Positions 11,867 to 22,392 are shown, counted from the stretch's first letter. The stretch: DNA of 64,000 bases from Hysterangium stoloniferum (GCA_015178975.1 WHVD01000071.1:372001-436000), one strand, 5' to 3'. The notes: a model not told the origin generated them from the sequence alone. A program made the numbers and translations.

Positions 11867-12852
11867 TTATTCATCTATTTCTATGGGGCTGTGTTTTTTT
11901 CCCGCCGCCTCAGCAACCTCCTCAGGAAGCTCCACGACCTCCACGTCGACCCCGTCCTCATCCGACCCGGCATCCCCGGAACTCCCAACTTGCGGCTCCT
12001 CATATACATAGCTGCCATACTCCACCAGGAACTTCCAAAATTCCTCGCAGAGTCCGCACAGTTCCTTCACCACCACTATGTGGACCTTGTTGCTCTTCCA
12101 GAGCAACTCATTTTGGGCCTCGATCCCCTCGGTGATCCGTCCAAGGACTTCGGACAACCTGTCCAACCTGTCCAACCCGCTTACATATTGTGCCCCAGAC
12201 CCCGTGGCCTGCTCGTGAACAAGCGAGCACCTCGCCTTGAGGTGCGCGCATTGATAGCACCCCGGACCCTGGCCGGACTTTCGGTTGCATTCAGTGTTCC
12301 GGTGGTTACAACTGGAACACCGTGGCTCGTTCCACGTCGGAAGATGGACTGGTGCCACCTTCCTTGCCTTCTGTTGATATGGTCAGTTTCCACGGTTATC
12401 CCACGGCCATGAGGCTTACCTTTTGGGGGCTCTCTGGCTCCCCCTCGGACTCCGATTCCACCTCTGTCGCCTTGCGCTGAAAAATACAAGTCAGCAAATT
12501 TCGACAAGTTGAATATTGGGACTTACTTTCCTGCAACAATTGCGGCCCTGTCCACGGCCAACTGGGCTTTCTCCGCAGCCACCCGGGCATTCTCTGCGGC
12601 CACCCATGCAGCCTCCTCCACTTCACACTCCCTCTCCTTTGCGGCCTCTTCCTCCACAGCCAATGCTGCCTGGTACTCTTTGTCCAGGGCGTCCTCAGCC
12701 TCCCTCACCTCCCTCTCTGCTTCTTCACGAAGTCGGCGCTGCTCTTCTCGCCGTGCCAACAATTGGGCTGCACTCCAAGGCACCCGATACAGAGAGTCCG
12801 TGGAGGACCCCGCGGTTGGCATTGCTCTTCTAGGCATTGGTTTTGGTCCCAT
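11867..12852 (-). CDS. Opposite-strand accessory gene of element 1: coiled coil plus Zn2Cys6-like cluster
   Basis: Three exons are proposed. Exon 1, complement(12527..12852), starts MGPKPMPRRAMP and encodes an Arg/Glu/Ala-rich coiled coil (RREEQRRLREEAEREVREAE). Exon 2, complement(12420..12476), is RKATEVESESEGEPESPQK. Exon 3, complement(11867..12370), carries CSSCNHRNTEC, nine residues, then CYQCAHLKARC, i.e. two C-x2-C-x6-C half sites as in fungal Zn2Cys6 clusters. A leucine-rich coil and an acidic tail ending HSPIEIDE follow. Intron 2 is in phase. Intron 1 has a good donor (GTAAGT) and acceptor (TTTTTCAG) but leaves exon 1 one or two nt out of phase with exon 2, so either a one-base indel or another donor is involved. 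The gene converges on pol and has its own upstream TATA. Function unknown; nuclear DNA or RNA binding is a guess. Confidence 0.68.
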
Positions 12853-12960
12853 ATTTTCGAAGATGGGGGTAATAAAGAAGAAGAAATTTCTATTTTTTCA
12901 AATTTATATATAGGCTCGTCGCGTTTGAACCTTACCTTCCAGATCACATGACTCTTTGAC
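12853..12960 (-). promoter_or_regulatory. Promoter/leader of the opposite-strand gene
   Basis: On the minus strand CCTATATATAAATTTG (about 12899-12914) lies roughly 55 nt before ATG 12852, separated by a pyrimidine-rich leader with TTTCTTCTTCTTT. The same order and words occur upstream of the matching ATG in the relic at 48136-48245, so the block is conserved between diverged elements. Confidence 0.65.
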
Positions 12961-13049
12961 ACATACGTGTAACTGACATGACGTTTGACACATGCGTGTA
13001 GCCGACAAGAACCTTATCTAGGTCTAGAGCCTCTTTGGGACTTCGGCTT

Positions 13050-13062
13050 AAAGGGAGGATAC
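13050..13062 (+). other. Polypurine tract of element 1
   Basis: AAAGGGAGGATAC abuts the 3' LTR. The identical tract abuts the 3' LTR of element 2 (minus strand, just right of 21475), and a near match (GAAGGAAGGGTAC) precedes the LTR at 48315. It would prime plus-strand DNA synthesis. Confidence 0.8.
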
Positions 13063-13882
13063 TGTTACAACCGGACAATCCCACCGGACTCCGGGCACTA
13101 ACCCGTACACCCCCACGCGCTACAAGCACCAATCGTCTGTTTATAGGATTTCCCACCCGGACTCCATGACTTCAAGACTAGTTAGGTTCGACCTCATTAA
13201 GACACATATCAGTCGCCGGACTTCCCCCGGACTCCGTCTCTGTCTATGTCCATCTTTATCCCACGCACCAGTCACCGGACCCCGCTCAGAATCCAGTCAC
13301 CGCTCTAATCGAGCCCCATTCCCGTTTTAGTCAAATGACCTGTCACGATTTAGGACTCTGCTCCCACTCCGTTTCCTGTTATGGGTTATGCTTTGTCACG
13401 ATTCGGACTCCACTCCATTCCGTTCTGTTCCTAACACCAATTTGGTGTTTACTATTCCCATTTTATGTTTTGTTAGTTTCGTTTTGTTATTACTGGATTT
13501 GGTATGTCATTCACTCCATGGTCTATATAAACTGGTAGATGTTGTACATACAATCCAGTCAGAAAATTAGCTTAGATTCCCCCCAGTAATCTAATAACAT
13601 TTTCCACTCTAAAACCTTACTTAATTCACACTGCTCGCACTAGTCGGAGCCCATGGGCTCCGGCGCATCTATCTCTCTCAACTATCTCGACCCACGACCC
13701 ACGAACCCCTGACTTACGACCTACAACCCACGAACCCCGCCCAGACTCCCCGGGACTCCCGTCCATCTGTTTGAAATTGGACAACACAATCTAGTGAGGG
13801 TGCAGCCTATAAGCTGAAGCCAAGTCCTACGGGATATCCCGGGGGTTTCTCCGGAAACCCGGCCTGTGTGTGTATCCTAACA
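13063..13882 (+). repeat. 3' LTR of element 1
   Basis: Starts TGTTACAACCGG, ends TATCCTAACA, 820 bp, followed by the duplicated CATTA. It carries the same TATA box, 5'-end 11-mer and AAGCTGAAGCCAAGTCC (13811-13827) as the 5' LTR. Confidence 0.95.
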
Positions 13883-13935
13883 CATTAGGTGACAGCACCC
13901 ACATGCTTTGTAATACATATTTGCATCAGTTGTGT

Positions 13936-14639
13936 CACATGTGTTTCATCACAGCATCAAATAAAGTTCATTTTCATCCAATATTCACATCATTATGATA
14001 GTAGAAGCAGTGAAACTAGCTATCAAGCGACTCCTCACTGAAAAAGTATACATTGCAAACCCTCATTGTTTCCAGTTGTTAGGTGACACTTGGAAGGAAT
14101 GGTTGAAACTACAATCTTGAAAGACTATTTGGCATCTTAAAAAACATTATGTTCCCAGTATGTTTCCTTGTCTGCTAAAATTGACAAACTACATTATCTA
14201 ATATGAACATATTCAGAAAAACACATCACATGGTGAAGTAAATATTTGTGAAAAGACACTTATGAGTGTGACCATGCCAATTCATACCATTGTCAGGCCG
14301 ACAATGATGCAAGTCCTAGCAAATGATGCCAACACAATACAAGTATTAAATGTGATTGCCATGCAAAGGTACATATATATCACAACTTGTAGATGCGACA
14401 GGGGTGCAGGTTGAATATCATTGGATGCATAATGGTCATGGTCCGTATTTTTAGTGCATTGATAATGTTTTCTTATAATTGAAGCATTGAATGATATGAA
14501 AGCTTCGAGGCTCTAGCTTATCTGAGAAAGGATATTTTATTAGACAAGCTTGGCTAAACAACAACTATGTAGAATATACAATTTTTTTATTAATATACAA
14601 TTTTTTTATTAATATAATAAAAGCTTGATAATTGTGACA
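13936..14639. other. AT-rich interior between inverted-repeat arms; no gene
   Basis: No coding frame with motifs. A short tandem repeat (ACAATTTTTTTATTAATAT, two copies, about 14579-14618) is present. This may be the body of a small non-autonomous DNA transposon bounded by the arms at 5722-5793 plus 13883-13935 and 14640-14765. Confidence 0.5.
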
Positions 14640-14765
14640 AATGCGACAAACGACACGAATATGTATTACAAACCATGTATGTGGGTGCTGTCGCCTAATG
14701 TCGCCTAATGTAACATTCCCACATCGGAGTGGGTTTATAAGGTCACCCTTCTCTCCGTTCTCACA
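14640..14765. repeat. Right arm of the inverted repeat
   Basis: Reverse complement of the arm split by element 1: GGGTTTATAAGGTCACC, TAATGTAACATTCCCACAT and GGGTGCTGTCGCCTAATG are shared with only scattered changes. Confidence 0.65.
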
Positions 14766-15250
14766 ATATTTTACCTTACAGCACCATCTTATATCCACCT
14801 ATGAAAGATTCCAACCAGTCTGATTCTGACGCACACCATTCCACATTGGGATCTCCTAGCGAATGGCGAAGAAATAATCGATTTGACTCTGAAGCTGATA
14901 GCTGGATCTTCCGAGTCTGTATGTACCACATTGTGCAGCTTGATACCATCTCCATTGTCATTTCTCTCCTTTTGCATTGTGACACAATGCGCAGCTCGAC
15001 CAATCACCAATCCACGAGATACCGGCTTGAGCATTTATATTTCACTCGGTGTTCCTTCCTTTGCGTGGTCACCACACCTTGCACTCGTGTGTCGGTAGGG
15101 TTCTAATTAGATCCCCACATCAGTGTTGGGGTAACATGGTTAGCCTGACAAAGGTCTTGCACAATCAATCGGACACATTTCTTATTCGTTCCTCTTGGAT
15201 AATGCCGAGACATCTCAACCAACCCATGAGGAACTCAATAGCATCGCTTT
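14766..15250 (+). pseudogene. Fragment of repeated unit W (C-terminal part)
   Basis: A frame from 14801 reads SDSDAHHSTLGSPSEWRRNN followed by RFDSEADSWIF. The same tail, with changes, occurs on the minus strand at 34447-34700 and 32150-32270 and on the plus strand at 62790-62880. The DNA downstream (15000-15250) also matches the other copies in reverse orientation. I do not recognise the protein. Only a tail is present and no start can be assigned. Confidence 0.45.
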
Positions 15251-15254
15251 AATT

Positions 15255-15589
15255 TCACTCACTTCTCAACAACAATGCGCTGCTGATTAACCAGCTGAAT
15301 GTTTTTCTTCGCTCATGGATTCCTTTTCACTATTGTCTTAAATTCGCATATGAAATTACCACACCAATCTAGTTCTGACTCAAATGAGTCCATATTGGCC
15401 GCAGTTGTCACATGGGGAAAACCTAATTGCCATTGTGCTGAAGCCAATAATATCTGGAGCTTCTGACCCGGAATTCGGGTACAACGCAACTCACGATCTC
15501 AATACCGTCCCAATTCTTGCTTGTCTCCTTACACATCCAGACGTCAAGACACAATGCACAGCGCATCAACAACCGGGTCACCATTAAGT
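15255..15589 (+). pseudogene. Second, more diverged W fragment
   Basis: LLINQLNVFLRSW resembles the LSDHINQLNVVSSFIGSIVR block of the W copies at 34740-34830 and 62680-62750. The downstream frame (SDSNESILAAVVTW, then PGIRVQRNSRSQYRPN) follows the tail of W in order. It contains a stop, and no function is known. Confidence 0.35.
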
Positions 15590-16822
15590 GTTGGAAATGA
15601 GGGGAGCCATTCACACTCTGCAGCGATGATGAAACAGGATATGGACAGAATGGTTCAATGGTCAAATAAGCTTTGGCAGATTCAAGGCTAGAAGAACTTG
15701 GAAAGCTATCCCAGGGAGAATACTGGAAGCAACTTCCTTTTGTCGTCAAGCACTTTATGATGCATGCATTTGCTACAAGTGGATTCACCCTATGGACCCG
15801 GTGCACCTTTTGCAGCTACTGATTGAAGTGAAGAAGTGCCAGAGTTTGACTATTTTAATTTATTTCAGGAATTTTGAACTTGCCAAGCTACAGTATAAGC
15901 ATCTCACCCTGGACCTCAAGACAAATGATGATTACAGATATACCCATTTCGAGGTCTCTGTACTAGATAGGAAGAACTGGGCTCACCATCAAACCAGAGT
16001 TGAAATCATACAAGGTTAGTTCTCTCTCTTTTTTTGGCTTTAATTTTGAAATGAATATATCAATAGGGCATGAATACCAGATATACGAACAGCCAGAGAA
16101 TCTGAACATCAACATGTATTTCCATTTTCTTCAGTGGCTCAAATTTTCCGAACAATTCATTTACCACCATCCACTAGAAGTGGACGACTACATTTTTCCC
16201 ACGATAGGCTCCAACGGAATCACCCAGATCGAGATCTCCATTTCCCATGATACCATTCAAAAATAGCTCGATGAGTTTGTTGGGGCATGCGAGATTAATC
16301 TGGGTCAAGGCTGGCTGATGACACACTGTTTTCGCTGAGGTGGAGCACAGTATCATTTTATGTATGCACACTTTGGGAAGTGATGGAGTCTGGCATCATT
16401 CTGGTGGGGAGGATGGGCTGAAGGAGAATATGTACATACTCTTAATGGTTTTGTGGCACGGATATCTAACTAAATCCTAACTAAACTAACCCCTCCCCCT
16501 AAAAACCCAATAATCACAGTGGGACATGCTGATTCAGTACCTGCTGGATGAACTCTATCACTACGAAGAATCTCATGGTGATGCCCTCTGGCCGATCTCT
16601 CACAAAGCTGGCAGGTTGTTTCTCAGTGAACACATCGAGATGCAGCCACCTTTGAAACTTGAGCTATGTGAAATGATGGTGGTGCAGATGAAGGCACTTG
16701 AGGAAAGGATCCTCACCTCTTTAACTGCTGCTGCTGTTGGTAACACCGCCGTCTTTGCTGCTTTGGGTGACAGAAACACTGATGACCCAGGAGGGGTGGA
16801 CTATGCTGGCCCATGCTCCTGA
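15590..16822 (+). pseudogene. Fungal tyrosine-recombinase family, C-terminal catalytic part
   Basis: In-order blocks joined by plausible introns: MMKQDMDRMVQWSNKLW; SRLEELGKLSQGEYWKQLPF to ATSGFTLWTR (about 15680-15800); NFELAKLQYKHLTLDLKTND to LDRKNWAHHQTR (15867-16012). After an intron come YQIYEQPENLNINMYFHFLQ and EVDDYIFPTIGSNG, then THCFR, stop, GGAQYHFMYAHFGK and WWGGWAEGEYVHTLN. After another intron come LIQYLLDELYHYEESHGDA and a coiled tail to 16822. The H..R box (THCFRRGGAQYRFMF in relatives) and the following tryptophan-rich block are typical of the integrase-like proteins common in mushroom genomes. TAG at 16264-16266, TGA within THCFR-GGA and a frame change mark it as dead. It would cut and rejoin DNA through a catalytic tyrosine. 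Confidence 0.72.
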
Positions 16823-17344
16823 CCATCCCAAATGACACTGAGGGAGATGGATGAGATCGATACAGATATGAATGCAGGCCCTGCTGTGCTCACCTTGCCG
16901 GAAAACCGCAAGCTGTATATCCCATCAATTACATGGAAAGGCCCAGCTGCATCTACGCTGGAAGCAGGTAATCTGCAATACCTTACTACTTTCTTTCACC
17001 TTCCGCTGAAGGCTCACACAGCATCTAATAATAATTTAGACAACTGTCACCCTATAATATAGTATTTCGGGGATTATTGAGTATCAGAGTTGAAGGCAAC
17101 ACAACTTTTCTGATATTTGAGAAGTCATTGCCATGGATAATATCAATGCAGTCCAGAGTGATACATACCCACTGCTACTTTCAAGTTGGCACTGTCAACC
17201 TCAAACATTTTGCAGCCAATGTGGGCTGCCTGTTTAATTTTATTAAAAATTTCAACGAGGAGAAACCCAGGGCAAATGATAATCTTGTCTGGTTACTGGT
17301 AAGCAACGTGAGTTCTTCCTTCACCTTGTCATATCAATCGGCTT
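16823..17344. other. No recognised gene
   Basis: Plus-strand frames (16832-17062, with AVLTLPENRKLYIPSITWKG; and 17077-17346) look protein-like but match nothing I know. They may be a further C-terminal part of the recombinase or a neighbouring fragment. Confidence 0.3.
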
Positions 17345-18556
17345 GAATTTGTGCAACGTCTGAGCTAGACACAGAGTGAGGTAAGACCAAAGTTCTCATT
17401 GTAGAATTCATTGAGGTACATAAAGGTCTAACTTGGAATTATTGGGATTATGGTGCGTCAATCAGAGTTGTTATTACGAAATTGCATGTATAATCCCAGT
17501 CAGGTAATACTTACTTACCGCTAGCCTTATTATTACCTGTCTGACTGAGTGGAATATTTCTCCCCAAGGTTACACCTCGAGGCATGGATATGATTATTTG
17601 ATGCTACGATGATGAGGTAGGTCAATAATTGTGACCCACCCGCAGTTTGAACTATTGTAGGCGGAGTCCTTCCGATATTTACAGAGTCCTCATGCCCCAC
17701 TCTGCTTACACACACCCTATGCCTGTCATCTCACCTGCCCCTTCGTTGATGCCCACTCCACTTTGACCTTTACAAAGGTGGCTGTAATGGTCCCACTCCT
17801 ATGCCACATGATGGTCAGTCATTGAAAATCTCAGTTTGTCGCCCCAATCAATGCTTCATTCTCTGATTTTTCGCGATTGTTAATCAGGGAAATAATGAAG
17901 TCTGTAGGTTCATACGAACTTCTTAGCTGATCGATGGCTATTTTAATCACCAGATGGGTATAGGATATGGTACTTGCCAAGGTAATGCAACATAATGTAA
18001 TGGATATGGGATTAATTATCAATCAGTTCAGCAGCATAGCAACAAAAATATTTCATCAGATTACCGTTGGGATCACTCTCGACTCCAATGAAACTTAAGT
18101 ATCCTGGGGAAAGACCGAAAATGACAGCAACTCCCTTGAAGACAGTGGCAATGGTCGCACCTCGTCTCGGATTGGCTTAAACATTCCTGACCACATCAGG
18201 AAAGCGGGAAGATCAGTAAGTATGTCATCTATATTGTCTAGAGCCATCTAGGAGAGCTAGCTAGCTCAGCTAGACTCGGTTAAACACACTACTTTCGTGA
18301 AATCCCTAGTTACTAGTCAGCATAAAGCTTACTATAGATCTAGGAAGTGTAGGGAGGCTAGGGAGTCTACATAATAGGTGTAGTACATACTGTGAAATTG
18401 TCTCAAACTTTGCGGGTTTATTCAATATTTATTCACCCTCCAAAGTAATTGAAAAAAGGAAAATAATAATATCCTCCAGTTAGTTTGTTCCAAGCATGTT
18501 GGCGTTACGTGATTTGAGATCATGTCAAGTGATGGCGCAAGGCGTTCGCCAGGTCC
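17345..18556 (-). pseudogene. Repeated gene-like unit X, copy 1
   Basis: Minus-strand reading gives DLPAFLMWSGMFKPIRDE, then FKGVAVIFGLSPGYLSF and GVESDPNGNLMKYFCCYAAE. ISITLCCITLASTISYTHLV and SYEPTDFIISLINN follow. A region ending GRNIP/GEKYSTQSD follows downstream. The unit is duplicated in direct orientation at 28720-29860 and in part at 62950-63450. Hydrophobic stretches suggest a membrane or structural protein, but I do not recognise the family. Frame changes near 18150 suggest decay or unrecognised introns. Confidence 0.4.
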
Positions 18557-18774
18557 CACCCGCAGCGTGATCGTAGGCGGAGTTCATCTGGTACCTACAA
18601 GCAGCCGCATCCCCATATGACACGAGTTCTTCGCCGTCATCCACAACGATATAGTTGAACTTCTGCGCCCCCCTGTTACTCACACGGGAGACGTCGACGG
18701 CGGCTTGGACGTAGGACGCCCCCATCGCTAAGATGAGCTTTGGGAATGTCCCAAATTCTTTCTGGTTTTTCAGT
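18557..18774 (-). pseudogene. X-related fragment
   Basis: A frame through 18525-18782 reads LILAMGASYVQAAVDVSRVS and FNYIVVDDGEELVSYGDAAA, and near its end NSAYDHAAGG. Relatives of that ending (DELRLRSRCGW in another frame) occur at 63180-63230. Unrecognised family; it abuts the recombinase fragment. Confidence 0.35.
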
Positions 18775-19514
18775 TTATTCACGTGAGATCGATGGAGAGA
18801 CGGCAGGAAAGCATGTCATACCTTTGGGAATAAGAAATCTGGTGAACCAATACAGAGGAAGGCTTTGGCATTTGATGGCATCAATTGTGCATTCAACTTC
18901 TTGAGAATTGGCTGGATTGCCACAACCAGTTTCTTTCTCGTGATCCCATCCCCAGGGGCCAGACCACCTTCCATTAGGGTCCCTAATTATATGTACCATA
19001 CAACATCAGTGATAATACACAGAAGACACTAGTAATTTTTATTTACATACACAGTTTCCCACACCTGTTTGAATGCTGCATGTATCTGCCATGCTGTTGT
19101 CACTTTAGTCTTCTGGGTGAAGCACTTGTATGTGATAAACAACCCAAGAACCCAAGGTGAAGCCTGAGTTGGTATGTTGTTGAATGCACCTTCTAGCTCT
19201 CCCAGCATCCAGTCAAAACTGTCAAGTTCATCCACCTCTAAAGGAATTGTGGGGGATTGCTCTGTTTCCACCAGCTCCTTCAACCATGTTCTTGCCTCAC
19301 GGAGCCGTTGGTTGTATTTGATGTTTGTACTTTTCGCAAATCTGTGCTTTTTTCTCGAGACGTCTTTGGCCATTTTCAACTCGGCAATGGTCAGTCTTGC
19401 TGGCTTTGGCTTTGGCTTTTGTTTTATGATAATAGAATGGCCACCACATTTCTTCATTGGGGACATCCCTTGGATGAATGTTGAGAAAACAGAGGCAAAC
19501 CTTACCCTTGTCAC
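18775..19514 (-). pseudogene. Fungal tyrosine-recombinase family, N-terminal part
   Basis: Exon 1 (complement of about 19067-19514) encodes a basic start (KKCGGHSIIIKQKPKPKPAR), then FAKSTNIKYNQRLREARTWL and WVLGLFITYKCFTQKTK, ending in VWETV. A GTATGT...TTAG intron joins in phase to DPNGRWSGPWGWDHEKETG, CGNPANSQEVECTIDAIKC. The order 'crossing-repeat-like helices, KCF, IHAAF, NGRW, GNPANS' is that of the core-binding half of the integrase-like family whose catalytic half is at 15590-16822, but on the other strand. The family name rests on my memory of similar mushroom proteins. Confidence 0.58.
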
Positions 19515-19988
19515 TCAACAAACTCATCTCTGAGACAATGGAAGAAGGGGCTTTTCAAAGTGATATACATATATATTATAGTCTAAGATACATACATCCA
19601 ATCTATATTAATTACACAATGCTGTATCTTCAAGCAAAATTGTGTGGAAAGCAGGAGTAGTGGCCACAGCTGTTAATGCTTCAGCAGTAGATTGAGGTGA
19701 CAGGGGAAACAGGAGTGGCTGGTTGGGTTAATACACTAGGTATACGACATGGTGCGAGGCAAGATGAGAGGATCAATGATGTGTGCAGGTTTGGCAAGGA
19801 TTTTGAAGATGGGTCTCACACAGACATGAAAAGGTGGGAAGGGAGGGGGACACAGTAGTGTGATAAATGTTCATGGTGGGTGCTGGAGGTGTGCAAAGAT
19901 CCTGTGATATGGTGAAGACTTGCATCTAAACAGTGTCTTTTCTGCCGGGCTCACCCACATGTCCACCGCCACATCCTTGATCACGACA
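19515..19988. other. No recognised gene
   Basis: Nothing with motifs. Short plus-strand frames here are the shadow of the recombinase exon or run into the minisatellite. Confidence 0.35.
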
Positions 19989-20270
19989 GAGATGGGCAAT
20001 ACGAGTACCATTGACAGGCAGGACATTGCGGTCTCTTGTTGGAGGGTGGAGATGGGTGATATGAGTACTGTTGACACAGGCAGGAATGCGGGACATCGGT
20101 GGAGAATGGGCGGCAATATGAGTACCGTTGACACAGGGAGAGTGAGTGAGAGTGAGAGAGAGTGAGAGAGAGTGAGAGAGAGTGAGAGAGAGAGAGGAGA
20201 GATGGGGTGGGGCCGGTGCGGTAGGGCATGTCCACCACCCTGTCCTCAATCACGACGTGGTCTCTTGTTG
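19989..20270. repeat. 60-bp minisatellite and GA-rich array
   Basis: Two full 60-bp units (19989-20048, 20049-20108) and part of a third share GAGATGGG, ATATGAGTAC and TGTTGACA. The unit is open as 20 residues (..MSTVDTG..). From about 20140 to 20200 the sequence becomes a GAGAGT/GAGAGA array. Similar words continue at 27701-27800, so element 2 was inserted inside the array. Confidence 0.75.
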
Positions 20271-20275
20271 GAGAG

Positions 20276-21475
20276 TGTCACGAATCGATTATTCTCCGAT
20301 AAAGTTGAATAATATTCTATTAACCGAACTCGAAAGCCTTGTTTGACAAAGTATATATTCGCCCTGTCAATGAAGTAAGAGGCTATTACCAGTCGCGAGA
20401 ACTCATGGAAGTATTTGTCGAAGAAGTTACGACAAAGTAGATTACTAATATCACTAATATTGTTACGACTGTGTCGCAACCCTTCGCACACCAACGGTCC
20501 CCGATGGTATATCATAGTTATACGTCTTCAACAAGACAAGATCTCGGAAGCCGTCGGTCCTCCGACGCTGACGTATGCTCTCCGGTCAATCAAACCCGAC
20601 TACGCCTTTCTGTCTGGTTATGTTTTGATACGTCCCTTTCATTATGTTGACCCGTTTCCACTCTATGTTTCACACATGTCTATCTATATTTGTAGTCCTC
20701 GAACTATTTCCTTTTATCATAATTTCCATTGTTGGTTATCATCGGCCTCTGAACTAATCATAAACTTCCCATTCCTAGTCAAGCTTAATGCTAATACCGT
20801 TTTCCGCCCTTCTCCCCATTAGTATTTTCTAGATGCCTGTTACTTGTATATGAACCCGCTGTAGTTGTAGTTACTAGGCAATCAGAATATCGACTTAGAT
20901 ACCCCTCTAATTTCCGACTCCATTATCTATTCACAACCACCACATTCCGACTCCCTCCGATTTACGATTCAACCTACATTTACGACCACAACCTCTAATC
21001 TCCGACACTCTCAGTCTCCGACTGTCTCAGTCTCCGACTCTCCAACCCAACCCTCGACTTATCCTTCGGTTTCCGATCGGTAGTTTACCGAGAGGTTTAC
21101 TCGACAGGACTAGTTTCTGCCTGCCTGAAATTTAAGGACACCCGACGGTAACTTGCGAGGGCGCAGCACATAAGCTGAAGCCAAGTCCTTCCGTTCGGTC
21201 CCCATCGGTCTGCCGACATCTGTCAGTTTCTGCTCTTAACAAATATACAGATATTTCGACTGACTTCCCTCGCTCCTTTCGTAGCCCTTTTATGCTTTTC
21301 GTGGTATCATTATAACTATGTTATGAACTAATTATGAAATCATATATGACGTCGAAAGAGATTCGATGGTGTCAATTAATATTCAGTTTGTCGAGTTGAA
21401 TTCGATAGGTCGAAGAGTTGTCGAAAGTTACCTTTGAATGTTTGTGACAATATGTGACATGTGACGGTTGTGACA
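20276..21475 (-). repeat. 3' LTR of element 2, split by a nested solo LTR
   Basis: Matches 27272-27700 except for a 786-bp insert at 20461-21246 (solo LTR plus duplicated AATAT) and a ~15-bp deletion near 21350. Confidence 0.92.
20461..21241 (+). mobile_element. Nested solo LTR
   Basis: 781 bp, starts TGTTACGACTG, ends GCTCTTAACA, flanked by AATAT at 20456-20460 and 21242-21246. It contains AAGCTGAAGCCAAGTCC (about 21172-21188) and GCGAGGGCGCAGC, like the element 1 LTR, but is otherwise diverged. It is younger than element 2 and its internal part was lost by LTR-LTR recombination. Confidence 0.92.
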
Positions 21476-21555
21476 GTATCCTCCCTTTGTGACCGAGCCC
21501 ACGAGGTCGGAGTTTGAAAATTTTTTTCATCGTCTATTTTCGTGTTTTTCAAGCA

Positions 21556-22392
21556 ATGTCTGATATAGAAGTCGATCAATTCAAATCAGGATCTGATTTT
21601 TTGGGTTTTGAGGATAGAGATGTGGTTGTTAATGTGGTTGGTAAGTCGTTTCTGGGATTTCTTTAAAATTAGTTCATTAGTTATTTTTTTAGAAGAAATT
21701 CCCAAAAAATGGATTGAAGATTGCAAAGAACCGTACAATAAGGCGACTCGTAAAGGAATTGGCATGCAATGGGAATTTGAGGCAAAATCAGACAATTCGT
21801 AATTTTTCGATTTTGTCGAATTCTTGTCGAATTTTGCTAATTCATTTTTTCTAGTTGCACAATGTGTTTTAATATGAATTTCATGTGCAAGAAAAGTAAC
21901 ACGTCGTCGAATTGCGATCAGTGCAATCGATTGCATCGGGCTTGTTACTGGACCGTAAATAGGCCAGCCGGAAAACCGCGTCGTAATCGAAAAAAGAGTC
22001 GTAACATGATCGAAGAATCGGAGGACGAAAATGAAAATGGTAGTCCAGAAATTCGAAAGCTTGGGCAAAGGAAAAATAGTCATCACAAGGTCATGTCAAG
22101 AATGTCGAATTTTTCGAGACGGTCGAGAAGGTCAGAACATTGGTTGGATAAAGACTTAGAAAAAGAAGTAAAATCGATTGGCGAAAGGATGTCGAAATTA
22201 GAAGAGACCATGGAAGATTTAATTGGTGAGGTGAAAGCGTTCAGAAAGGATTTTTCGGTTTTGTCAAAGAGACTGGTCGAAAGTGGCGATTTTAGTAAAG
22301 AGACTGACATTAGTGTGAATAGTGGAAGATTTAGGAGAGCGTGGTTTGATAAGATGGAGGAATTGAGAGAGGAAGGAATTGAAGATTTGTAG
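21556..22392 (+). CDS. Opposite-strand accessory gene of element 2: Zn2Cys6-like cluster plus coiled coil, intact
   Basis: Three exons: 21556-21640, 21693-21798 and 21855-22392. Both introns are GT-AG (GTAAGT...TTTTAG; GTAATT...TTCTAG) and phases fit, giving 242 codons with no stop. Exon 1 starts MSDIEVDQFKSGSDF; exon 2 has IPKKWIEDCKEPYNKATRKG. The junction to exon 3 creates SCTMCFNMNFMC, eight residues, CDQCNRLHRAC, i.e. two C-x2-C-x6-C half sites. A basic/acidic linker (RRNRKKSRNMIEESEDENEN) and a coiled coil (LEKEVKSIGERMSKLEETME) follow. The position (between pol end and 3' LTR, converging on pol), exon number and placement of the cysteine cluster at the start of exon 3 match the gene in element 1. 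Sequence identity between the two is low. Role unknown; a regulator or nucleic-acid-binding helper of the element is inferred only from the fold and location. Confidence 0.8.

Larger units (their letters stand above)
5794..13882 (+). mobile_element. Ty3/gypsy chromovirus, Tf1/sushi-like ('element 1'), full length but inactive
   Basis: Two ~820-bp LTRs (TG...CA ends) flank gag, protease, reverse transcriptase, RNase H, integrase and a C-terminal chromodomain in that order. The 5-bp duplication CATTA occurs at 5789-5793 and 13883-13887, proving an insertion. A purine tract precedes the 3' LTR and a self-complementary priming site follows the 5' LTR. Gag-pol has several in-frame TGA codons and frame changes, so it is not autonomous. 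An unusual opposite-strand gene occupies the 1.4 kb between pol and the 3' LTR. The two LTRs differ mostly by C:G to T:A changes, many at CpG. Confidence 0.95.

Noticed and set aside
11679..12412. Plus-strand ORFs after the end of pol in element 1
   Set aside because: They are mirror frames of the minus-strand Zn2Cys6-like gene, which has the cysteine pattern, splice sites and promoter.
19989..20165. Small ORF with MSTVDTG repeats
   Set aside because: It is only the translation of the 60-bp minisatellite, without supporting signals.
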